Below are positions 1 to 4,676 of a stretch of DNA of 5,821 nt, piece by piece. The stretch is from an uncultured Collinsella sp. (GTDB lineage: Bacteria; Actinomycetota; Coriobacteriia; Coriobacteriales; Coriobacteriaceae), in contig CABUXL010000091.1 in NCBI GenBank assembly GCA_902495525.1, forward strand, positions 1 to 5,821, written 5' to 3'. The position numbers and the translations under genes are program-made. Under the pieces are notes generated by a model. That model saw only the letters and a program-made list of their open reading frames with translations. It searched no databases and was not told where the DNA came from. How positions within the stretch are numbered: position 1 is the first letter of the stretch; the number at the start of each line of letters is the position of its first letter.

Positions 1-75
1 AAGGCGAACGTGGCCACGGCGCGCGAGCTCGCCTGCTGGGTATGGGCGGTCGGCCTCATGGCCGAGGAGGCGTAG
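1..75 (+). CDS. IS110-family transposase, C-terminal fragment (5' end outside window)
   Basis: Frame 1 is open from the first base to a TAG at 73-75 and gives 24 residues, KANVATARELACWVWAVGLM followed by AEEA. The pattern of a Lys/Asn-rich lead-in, then V-A-x-A-R-E-L-A and an aromatic/hydrophobic tail (CWVWAVGL), is typical of the extreme C-terminus of IS110/IS116/IS902 transposases (Transposase_20 region). These are DEDD/serine recombinases that excise the element as a circle and insert it by RNA-guided recombination. Neither the DEDD nuclease motif nor the catalytic serine is in the window. Only the family-typical end is seen, so the call depends on a short match. The gene is cut by the window edge, and nothing visible suggests that it is broken. 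Confidence 0.62.
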   Translation, partial: KANVATARELACWVWAVGLMAEEA

Positions 76-370
76 GGGGCCGGTCCCCCGCACATAAGCC
101 GATCACCCCGGAAGCGGTTGGATCAGAAGCCGTTGAGGCGAACCTCAGGTCCCTTTTCTGCGAGCGCCCAGGGCGCCACACGCGTGCACAGACTGTCGGT
201 TCGACGAAGAAGCCTCAGCCGTAGCAACGGATTGCCCGGCGAGAGATCGCCGCGGGCGGATATTAAACTGCAGAGACGAGCGTCGGTAAGACACGCCGAG
301 GTCGCCGCGGAGGGGTTGATATAGGGAGGGGGCCTGACCCCATATCGTTGGGGCCAGGCCCGATTTTGCC
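76..370 (+). ncRNA. Candidate guide (bridge/seek) RNA region of the insertion sequence
   Basis: No convincing gene lies between the transposase stop and the right end. Short open frames at 42-224 and 118-324 are arginine-rich, have no ribosome binding site, and look like chance. The stretch is rich in local dyads: GGGGG/CCCCC at 75-79 and 85-89; TGAGG/CCTCA at 134-138 and 143-147 with a CGAA loop; GCGCCC/GGGCGC at 164-169 and 171-176; CCGCGG at 250-255 able to pair with its copy at 305-310; and a strong interrupted stem at 331-360. IS1111-subgroup elements encode their guide RNA in exactly this 3' position. The location and the structural richness are seen. Transcription, the RNA ends and the guide function are inferred. 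Confidence 0.3.
331..367 (+). terminator. Strong interrupted hairpin with a short T-run, possibly ending the IS transcript
   Basis: The arms 331-342 and 349-360 pair as GGCCTG with CAGGCC and CCCCA with TGGGG, with a single A/C mismatch between the two blocks and the loop TATCGT. A TTTT follows at 364-367. It could end the transposase or guide-RNA transcript, or be a structural part of the guide RNA. The T-run is short and does not touch the stem, so efficient intrinsic termination is uncertain. On the minus strand no T-run follows. Confidence 0.4.
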
Positions 371-372
371 TC

Positions 373-378
373 TTGACA
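373..378 (+). promoter_or_regulatory. Outward-facing -35 box (TTGACA) near the IS right end
   Basis: A perfect sigma-70-type TTGACA lies close to the expected right end and points out of the element. No good -10 follows at 16-18 bp: TATTAA at 391-396 is only 12 bp away. In the circular intermediates of IS110-family elements, a right-end -35 and a left-end -10 are joined to make a junction promoter for the transposase or guide RNA. A lone -35 here fits that arrangement. The left end is not available for checking the other half. Confidence 0.4.
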
Positions 379-394
379 ATGTCCTGCTCATATT

Positions 395-420
395 AAAAGG
401 AACGTCCCTAAGTGCCGGGT
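395..420. repeat. Possible recurrent intergenic motif next to the IS right end
   Basis: The stretch AAAAGGAACGTCCCTAAGTG and the six bases after it lie between the inferred IS end and the stop codon of the acetyltransferase gene. It looks to me like a short sequence that recurs between genes in Coriobacteriia genomes, but that is memory only. There is no second copy in this window. If it is a repeat, it could be the insertion target of the element. Confidence 0.2.
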
Positions 421-1062
421 TTAGGCTGTTAGGTCGAGTTCGTAGAGGAAGCTTTCGCGCGGCATGGCGTGGCGGCGTTCCTCGCGGTTGGCGCGGTGCG
501 TGGCCGTGCGCTTAAAGCCGTGCAGCTCGTAGAACTTCCACGAGCAGTTGGAGTCGGTGTACAGGTGCGCCCTCGTCGCTCCAAGCGAGGACAGGTGCGA
601 GACCGCGGCATCGAGCAGAACCGTGCCAACGCCCAGGCCATGGACATCGCGATCCACGGCAAGCAGCGTGACCTCGTTGTCGTGCGGCAACGGGCTGCTC
701 TCGAGCAGGCGGTTGTTGGTTCGGATGGTTGCGCGCACAAACGAGAGATACTCGGCGCAAGCTTCGGGCTCCAGCTCGCGCATCTGCGACAGCAACGCGC
801 GCTCGGTATCCATCCAATGTTCCTTAACGGTGGCGCCGGAGCTCTGTCCTGCGCGTGCAAGCGCAATGCCGCGCGCCTGACCGTCGATTACGGCAACCTG
901 CGAAAACGTCGAGGACGAAAGGCAGTAGGCAAGATCGCACGCGGCCTCGAGGCGGTTGTACTCATCGTTATCCGAGTTGTTGTGCCAAAGCTGCTGCAAG
1001 ATCAGCGCGATGGCGTCGAAATCTTCGGTATCAAACGGTCGGTAGAGAACCCGCGAGACCAT
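421..1062 (-). CDS. GNAT-family N-acetyltransferase
   Basis: The protein has 213 residues and should be cytosolic, with no signal peptide or membrane segment. The GNAT fold transfers an acetyl group from acetyl-CoA to an amine. The acetyl-CoA-binding motif A is clear: beta strand VTLLAVDRDV (about 131-140), then the pyrophosphate loop R-D-V-H-G-L-G-V-G (138-146) and helix TVLLDAAVSHL. Motif B follows as AHLYTDSNCSWKFYELHGF (about 165-183), with the Tyr and 'HGFKRT' typical of the family. The N-terminal 120 residues, rich in acidic and helical segments, are family-variable and give no substrate. The ATG is preceded by AAGAGG (complement of 1067-1073) four bases upstream, which supports the start. 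The gene is divergent from purH and intact, although an insertion sequence ends just beyond its stop. It could act on an antibiotic, a protein N-terminus or a small amine, and the sequence does not decide. Confidence 0.85.
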   Translation of the reverse strand: MVSRVLYRPFDTEDFDAIALILQQLWHNNSDNDEYNRLEAACDLAYCLSSSTFSQVAVIDGQARGIALARAGQSSGATVKEHWMDTERALLSQMRELEPEACAEYLSFVRATIRTNNRLLESSPLPHDNEVTLLAVDRDVHGLGVGTVLLDAAVSHLSSLGATRAHLYTDSNCSWKFYELHGFKRTATHRANREERRHAMPRESFLYELDLTA

Positions 1063-1122
1063 GGTGCCTCTTTCTATTGCGGATGCATATCGAGCACAGT
1101 TCTACCACGCCATTGGCATCTA

Positions 1123-1128
1123 ATTATG
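1123..1128 (-). promoter_or_regulatory. Candidate -10 box for the acetyltransferase gene
   Basis: The minus strand reads CATAAT here, one base off the TATAAT consensus, about 60 nt before the start codon. The bases 17 bp further upstream (GAGTTC) are a poor -35 match, so this is a weak prediction from one element only. Confidence 0.25.
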
Positions 1129-1242
1129 GTGCCCCTGTGTTCCATGAACTCACCGTGCCCAGTGGCGCTCCTGCAACCCCCGCTCGAAGCTTTTTCTGCA
1201 CAGCCGCGCGTTGCGGGGTGCATCGTCGCGCTCGATGCGCTA

Positions 1243-1264
1243 CATTGAATCAGTATTTTCAATG
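1243..1264. promoter_or_regulatory. Perfect 7-bp inverted repeat upstream of purH, candidate operator
   Basis: CATTGAA (1243-1249) and TTCAATG (1258-1264) form a perfect dyad around the 8-base centre TCAGTATT. It is a conspicuous AT-rich island in otherwise GC-rich DNA, 75 nt before the purH start codon. It overlaps TACATT (1241-1246), which could be a -10 box although no matching -35 is clear. A dimeric regulator binding here could repress purH. It does not resemble the PurR box of Firmicutes. The dyad is seen and the function is inferred. Confidence 0.35.
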
Positions 1265-1338
1265 CCGCTGCGCGAGCGCTGCAGATCGACGTATCACCGA
1301 CTCACAGAGCACGGCGGCGTACCGGACAGGAGGACTGC

Positions 1339-2946
1339 ATGGGATCTGATGTGAAGATCGCACGCGCGTTGATCTCGGTTACCGATAAGACGGGCGTCGT
1401 CGATTTCGCACGGACGCTGGTTGACGACTTTGGCGTCGAGATCATCTCTACGGGCGGCACGGCTCGTGCCATCGAGGACGCGGGCGTTCCCGTAACCCCC
1501 ATCGAGGAGTTCACGGGCTATCCCGAGATGATGGACGGCCGCGTCAAGACGCTGCATCCCAAGGTTCACGGCGCACTGCTTGCCCGCCGCGATTCCGAGC
1601 AGCACATGCAGGAGGCCGCTCAGCACGGCATTAAGCTGATCGACCTGGTCGTCGTCAACCTGTACGAGTTCGAGAAGACCGTCGCCAACCCCGAGGTCAC
1701 CTTCGCGGATGCCATCGAGCACATCGATATCGGTGGCCCCTCCATGCTGCGCTCTGCTGCCAAGAACGCCGCGAGCGTTACCGTCATTTCCGACCCGGCT
1801 GACTATGACGCCGTCCTGGCCGAGATGCGCGAGACCGGTGGCTGCACCACGCTTTCCACCCGTCGCCGCCTGCAGGTGAAGGTCTACCAGACCACCGCCG
1901 CCTACGACACGGCCATCTCCCGTTGGCTTGCCGCCCAGGCAAGCGACGTGGCGGACACCTCTGCCAAGCTCGAGGTCTCGCTGGAGAAGGTCGACGACCT
2001 GCGCTATGGCGAGAACCCGCAGCAGAAGGCCACGGTCTATCGCTTTGCCGAGGGCTGCGAGAACACCGCGAGCTCGCAGTTCCCGCTCGTGGGCTCCGAG
2101 CAGATCCAGGGCAAGCCGCTCAGCTACAACAACTATCTGGACGCCGACGCCGCCTGGAACCTGGTCCGCGAGTTCGACGAGCCGGCCTGCGTGATCCTCA
2201 AGCACCAGAATCCCTGCGGTTCCGCCGTTGCCGAGGACATCACGGCCGCCTACGACCGCGCCTTCGCCTGCGATCCCAAGAGCGCCTTTGGCGGCATCAT
2301 CGCCTGCAACCGCGAGGTTCCCTATGAGCTGGTCGAGCACTTTGCCGATCAGAACAAGCAGTTCGTCGAGGTTATCATCGCCCCGAGCTACACTGCCGAG
2401 GCGCTCGAGCGCATGGCCAAGCGCCCCAACCTGCGCGTGCTGGCCACCGGCGGCGTGGACCACGGCGCCCAGGTGGAGCTGCGCTCCATCGACGGCGGCA
2501 TGCTGGTGCAGGAAGTCGACCATGTGACCGAGGATCCCGCGACCTTTACGTTCCCCACCGACCGCAAGCCCACCGACGCCGAGATGGCCGAGCTCGAGTT
2601 TGCCTGGAAGGTCTGCAAGGGCGTTAAGTCCAACGCCATCCTGGTTTCCAAGGGCAAGGCCGGCATTGGCATGGGCCCGGGTCAGCCTAACCGCGTTGAC
2701 TCTGCGCTGCTTGCCTGCGAGCGTGCCGAGGACTTCTGCGAGCGCGAGGGCGTGGAGAAGGGCGGCTTTGCCTGTGCAAGCGACGCGTTCTTCCCGTTCC
2801 GCGACAATGTCGACGTGCTTGCTGCACACGGCGTGACCTGCATCATTCAGCCCGGCGGCTCCAGGCGCGACGACGAGAGCATCCAGGCCTGCAATGAGCA
2901 CAATATTGCTATGGTCTTTACGGGCGCTCGCCACTTCCGCCACTAA
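1339..2946 (+). CDS. purH: Bifunctional AICAR formyltransferase / IMP cyclohydrolase
   Basis: This enzyme makes the last two steps of de novo purine synthesis: formylation of AICAR with 10-formyl-tetrahydrofolate, then ring closure to IMP, in the cytosol. At 535 residues it has the usual length. The N-terminal MGS-like cyclohydrolase domain (about 1-195) shows SVTDKTGVVDFARTL (13-27), ISTGGTARAIEDAGV (36-50), FTGYPEMMDGRVKTLHPKVH (58-77) and DIGGPSMLRSAAKN (130-143). The formyltransferase domain (about 200-535) shows RYGENPQQKA (222-231), the catalytic Lys288-His289 pair in LKHQNPCGSA, DPKSAFGGII (312-321), GMGPGQPNRVDS (444-455), ASDAFFPFRDNVD (480-492) and IIQPGGSRRDDE (502-513), and ends GARHFRH. 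All expected active-site regions are present. AGGAGG at 1328-1333, five bases from the ATG, fixes the start. The gene appears to be a single transcription unit, with its own upstream region and a terminator 29 bp after the stop. Confidence 0.98.
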   Translation: MGSDVKIARALISVTDKTGVVDFARTLVDDFGVEIISTGGTARAIEDAGVPVTPIEEFTGYPEMMDGRVKTLHPKVHGALLARRDSEQHMQEAAQHGIKLIDLVVVNLYEFEKTVANPEVTFADAIEHIDIGGPSMLRSAAKNAASVTVISDPADYDAVLAEMRETGGCTTLSTRRRLQVKVYQTTAAYDTAISRWLAAQASDVADTSAKLEVSLEKVDDLRYGENPQQKATVYRFAEGCENTASSQFPLVGSEQIQGKPLSYNNYLDADAAWNLVREFDEPACVILKHQNPCGSAVAEDITAAYDRAFACDPKSAFGGIIACNREVPYELVEHFADQNKQFVEVIIAPSYTAEALERMAKRPNLRVLATGGVDHGAQVELRSIDGGMLVQEVDHVTEDPATFTFPTDRKPTDAEMAELEFAWKVCKGVKSNAILVSKGKAGIGMGPGQPNRVDSALLACERAEDFCEREGVEKGGFACASDAFFPFRDNVDVLAAHGVTCIIQPGGSRRDDESIQACNEHNIAMVFTGARHFRH

Positions 2947-2975
2947 GTTCCGCTTTGGGACAAAATAATCTCCGC

Positions 2976-3011
2976 AAAAGACGGCTGCTCCGTTTGGAGG
3001 GCCGTCTTTTT
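2976..3011 (+). terminator. Intrinsic terminator of purH
   Basis: A perfect 10-bp stem pairs AAAAGACGGC (2976-2985) with GCCGTCTTTT (3001-3010). The loop region carries a second inner stem, CTCC/GGAG (2988-2991 with 2996-2999, loop GTTT). The T-run at 3007-3011 is part of the stem and continues one base beyond it. The A-run on the left arm gives a matching T-run on the other strand, so it could work in both directions, but there is no convergent gene here. Confidence 0.9.
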
Positions 3012-3027
3012 GGTATAAGAGGACGGA

Positions 3028-3759
3028 ATGACTAACACGAAAGGTATGACCATGCCCCAGATTGATGATGCCGAGCTGTTTGGCAATGCCGAGGATCAGC
3101 GTGCGTACGAGGACTTTTGCGCTAATCAGGAGGCGGTCGAGAAGTTTACGCTCGACAAGCCCGCGCTTGTCTGTCGTTGGCGCATGTCCAACAAAAAGGT
3201 GCCCATGCTCAACCGCCACATCCGCGCGCTGTCCGAGCGCCTGGTGCAGGGCGAGCCGCTTACCCATAACATGCTCAGCTGGGCCAAACAGCACGTTGAG
3301 TGGTCGCTTGCCGAGGGCGATTACACCGCGCGCGACGGCGTGCTCATGCTAGTGATCGACGTCAACGGCAACGCCGCCATGACGGTGGGGGAGTACGAGC
3401 CGCTAACCGATACGTCGGCCAAGGCGCTGCGTGCCCGCTCCGCCGAGGCCCGCTCCGAGGCCGATGAAACCGGCGTGGCGCCTGAGCTGCTCGCCGCCGT
3501 CGATAACGGCGAGCTTGCCTTTGTGGCGCCAGCGGACGAGTGCCTGTGCGGCACGGCGACACTCATCGAGCAGCTGGCCCAGACCAAGGGCATCCCGGTC
3601 ACGCGCGTAGACATTCCCGCGCAGCTTAAGGGCGCGCTGTTCCTGGTGAGCGACGAGCATGGCGTGGTTCCCGCAACCGAGACGGACGTTGCGGAGGCCG
3701 ACGCCGCCACGGTCGCCTTCTTTGCCGACGGCTACGAAAAGCTCCGCGCCCGCCGCTAA
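3028..3759 (+). CDS. Protein of unknown function, soluble, about 240 residues
   Basis: I do not recognise this protein. Counting from the ATG at 3028 it has 243 residues, an acidic N-terminus, no signal peptide and no membrane helix, so it is probably cytosolic. Codon use matches its neighbours, which supports a real gene. Visible blocks are LVCRWRMSNKKVPMLNRHIRAL (48-68, in part), a probable beta strand GVLMLVIDVNGNAAMTVGEY (104-123), an Ala/Arg/Glu-rich helix (131-146), CLCGTATLIEQLAQTKGI (172-189), and a C-terminal helix FFADGYEKLRARR. The order 'RHxRAL ... GVLMLVI ... GTAT' faintly recalls class IV aminotransferases, but no catalytic lysine context is evident and I do not make that call. 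The start is ambiguous. ATG 3028 has AAGAGGA (3017-3023) four bases before it, while ATG 3052 (MPQIDDAELFG) has GAAAGG (3039-3044) seven bases before it and may be the true start. Confidence 0.8.
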   Translation: MTNTKGMTMPQIDDAELFGNAEDQRAYEDFCANQEAVEKFTLDKPALVCRWRMSNKKVPMLNRHIRALSERLVQGEPLTHNMLSWAKQHVEWSLAEGDYTARDGVLMLVIDVNGNAAMTVGEYEPLTDTSAKALRARSAEARSEADETGVAPELLAAVDNGELAFVAPADECLCGTATLIEQLAQTKGIPVTRVDIPAQLKGALFLVSDEHGVVPATETDVAEADAATVAFFADGYEKLRARR

Positions 3760-3793
3760 ATGATTTTTCTGGGACGGGGATTAAAGAATCATT
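3759..3793. repeat. REP-like imperfect palindrome
   Basis: AATGATT (3759-3765) and AATCATT (3787-3793) form a perfect 7-bp dyad that extends, after one mismatch, by TT/AA. The centre holds CTGGGACGGGG. It starts inside the stop codon of the preceding gene. The form is that of a short intergenic repeat, and I have an unverified memory of similar sequence in related genomes. There is only one copy here, so repetitiveness is not shown. Confidence 0.35.
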
Positions 3794-3816
3794 CCATCTC
3801 TGCATACATGCGTACG

Positions 3817-3834
3817 CTCGAGTAGAGGCTCGAG
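3817..3834. other. Small hairpin, CTCGAG arms
   Basis: Two CTCGAG hexamers (3817-3822 and 3829-3834) flank TAGAGG. The hexamer is its own complement, so the two copies can pair as a 6-bp stem with a 6-base loop. It stands 12 bases before the terminator at 3846 and may be part of the same short transcript. Confidence 0.4.
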
Positions 3835-3845
3835 GTCGAAGTGAT

Positions 3846-3884
3846 GGGGCCGATCGGTTTAGGACCGGTCGGCCCCTATTTTCT
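3846..3884 (+). terminator. Strong intrinsic terminator between the unknown gene and the two-component operon
   Basis: A 13-bp stem pairs 3846-3858 (GGGGCCGATCGGT) with 3864-3876 (ACCGGTCGGCCCC). All pairs are Watson-Crick except one G-T wobble. The loop is TTAGG and TATTTTCT follows. It separates the upstream gene from the regulator operon. It sits 86 nt after the stop of the upstream gene, further than usual, so it may end that gene's transcript or that of a small RNA. Confidence 0.9.
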
Positions 3885-3916
3885 CTTAAGGCTATCGAAC
3901 ACTTTTGTCATATTAG

Positions 3917-3957
3917 GTGCCCACGGGGTCGTATCGTTGCGACGCCGTGGGCATAAT
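3917..3957. promoter_or_regulatory. Long interrupted inverted repeat and a CATAAT box upstream of the response regulator
   Basis: GCCCACGG (3919-3926) pairs with CCGTGGGC (3945-3952), extended by a T-A pair and a G-T wobble outside. Inside, after one G/G mismatch, GTCG (3928-3931) pairs with CGAC (3940-3943), leaving the loop TATCGTTG. CATAAT at 3952-3957 is a near-consensus -10, about 40 nt before the start codon, but there is no good -35 at 16-18 bp. A second possible -10 is CATATT at 3909-3914. The dyad overlaps where a -35 would lie, so it could be an operator for an activator or repressor, perhaps the regulator itself, or a hairpin in the leader if transcription starts at the upstream box. 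Confidence 0.4.
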
Positions 3958-3995
3958 GGTGTGGAAGGTGCAAGTTACGCGAAATGGGAGGACAC

Positions 3996-4667
3996 ATGGC
4001 GCTGATCTATGTCGTTGAGGACGACGAGCCCATTCGTCGTGAGCTTATCGACATCCTTGCCCGCGCCGGGTTTGAAATCGAGGCCTGCGAATCGTTTGAG
4101 CATGTCTCGCGCGATATTCTCGCCGCCGCGCCCGACCTGGTGCTGCTCGACCTCACGCTTCCCGTCAAGGACGGCCAGCATATCTGCCACGAGGTTCGCC
4201 GCGAATCCGAGGTCCCCATCATCGTCCTCACGTCGCGCACGACCGAGATCGACGAGGTCATGGCCATGACGCTCGGCGCGGACGACTTTGTTCCCAAGCC
4301 CTATAGCGCCCGTGTGCTCGTGGCGCGCATCAATGCCTTGCTGCGTCGCACCGCGGCGGCGGGCGAGCGCAGCACGCTCGTCCACAAGGGACTGGAGATT
4401 GACCTCGCACGCTCCATGGTCACCAACACGCAAACGGGCACCAGCACCGAGCTCACCAAAAACGAGCTGCGTATCCTCTCGCTGCTTCTGAGCCGCGCGG
4501 GCAAGATCGTTTCGCGCTCGGCCATCATGCAGGACCTGTGGGACTCCGACGCCTTTGTGGACGACAATACGCTCACCGTCAACATCAACCGCCTGCGTAC
4601 CACGCTCGAAAAAATCGGCATCAAGGGGTATTTGACCACGCACCGCGGCCAGGGCTATTCGGTCTAG
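3996..4667 (+). CDS. OmpR-family response regulator (receiver plus winged helix)
   Basis: This cytosolic DNA-binding response regulator has 223 residues, the normal length for the family. The receiver domain (1-115) has the acidic pocket in YVVEDDE (5-11), the phospho-acceptor Asp52 in LVLLDLTLP, Thr79 in IIVLTSR, and Lys101 in FVPKPYS. The C-terminal winged helix (about 125-223) shows ELTKNELRILSLLLSRAGKI, the recognition-helix region DDNTLTVNINRLRTTLEKIG, and the closing THRGQGYSV wing. GGGAGG at 3986-3991, four bases from the ATG at 3996, decides the start; the in-frame ATG at 3984 overlaps that site and is unlikely. The histidine kinase gene follows after nine bases, so the two are co-transcribed and cognate. 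By pairing with a two-helix kinase it resembles BceR/GraR-type regulators of envelope-stress and antimicrobial-peptide resistance genes, but its targets are not visible here. Confidence 0.95.
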   Translation: MALIYVVEDDEPIRRELIDILARAGFEIEACESFEHVSRDILAAAPDLVLLDLTLPVKDGQHICHEVRRESEVPIIVLTSRTTEIDEVMAMTLGADDFVPKPYSARVLVARINALLRRTAAAGERSTLVHKGLEIDLARSMVTNTQTGTSTELTKNELRILSLLLSRAGKIVSRSAIMQDLWDSDAFVDDNTLTVNINRLRTTLEKIGIKGYLTTHRGQGYSV

Positions 4668-4676
4668 GGGCCGGCT

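Larger units (their letters stand above)
1..395 (+). mobile_element. Right-hand part of an IS110/IS1111-family insertion sequence (left part outside window)
   Basis: The segment contains a transposase C-terminus (1-75), then roughly 300 nt of non-coding DNA with several hairpins, then a TTGACA at 373-378. Beyond that lies what looks like ordinary flanking sequence running into the stop codon of a complete acetyltransferase gene. IS110-family elements lack long terminal inverted repeats and usually make no target duplication, so the right edge cannot be read from sequence alone. I place it between about 380 and 400. A long non-coding stretch 3' of the transposase is the layout known for the IS1111 subgroup, whereas the IS110 subgroup has its long non-coding stretch 5' of the gene. 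The left end and most of the transposase are missing, so the subgroup is inference. Confidence 0.55.

Noticed and set aside
42..324. Two short plus-strand open frames within the IS non-coding region
   Set aside because: They are arginine-rich and lack ribosome binding sites and homology that I can recognise. The region is better explained as structured non-coding DNA.
469..1248. A 259-codon plus-strand frame opposite the acetyltransferase
   Set aside because: It is antisense to a gene with clear GNAT motifs, has no recognisable domains and has no good ribosome binding site. It runs on into the purH promoter region.
1264..1338. ZTP (pfl) or purine riboswitch in the purH leader
   Set aside because: The leader is short. 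I could not find the conserved ZTP core with its GCCGCC-type 3' pairing, nor a purine-aptamer three-way junction.
2662..2706. Apparent two-residue insertion in purH (GIGMGPGQPNRV)
   Set aside because: Aligned as IGMGPGQPNRV against the family form [IV]G[IA]G[AP]GQxxRV, it has no insertion and is a normal active-site loop.
1294..3294. A 666-codon open frame on the minus strand, opposite purH
   Set aside because: It lies opposite a certain gene, its composition (many Val, Leu, Gly, His, Ala) is typical of an antisense shadow in GC-rich DNA, and no domain or ribosome binding site is visible.
343..3939. The shared loop sequence TATCGTTG in the hairpin at 331-360 and the inverted repeat at 3917-3954
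   Set aside because: Only eight bases are shared and the stems differ entirely, so this is most simply chance.
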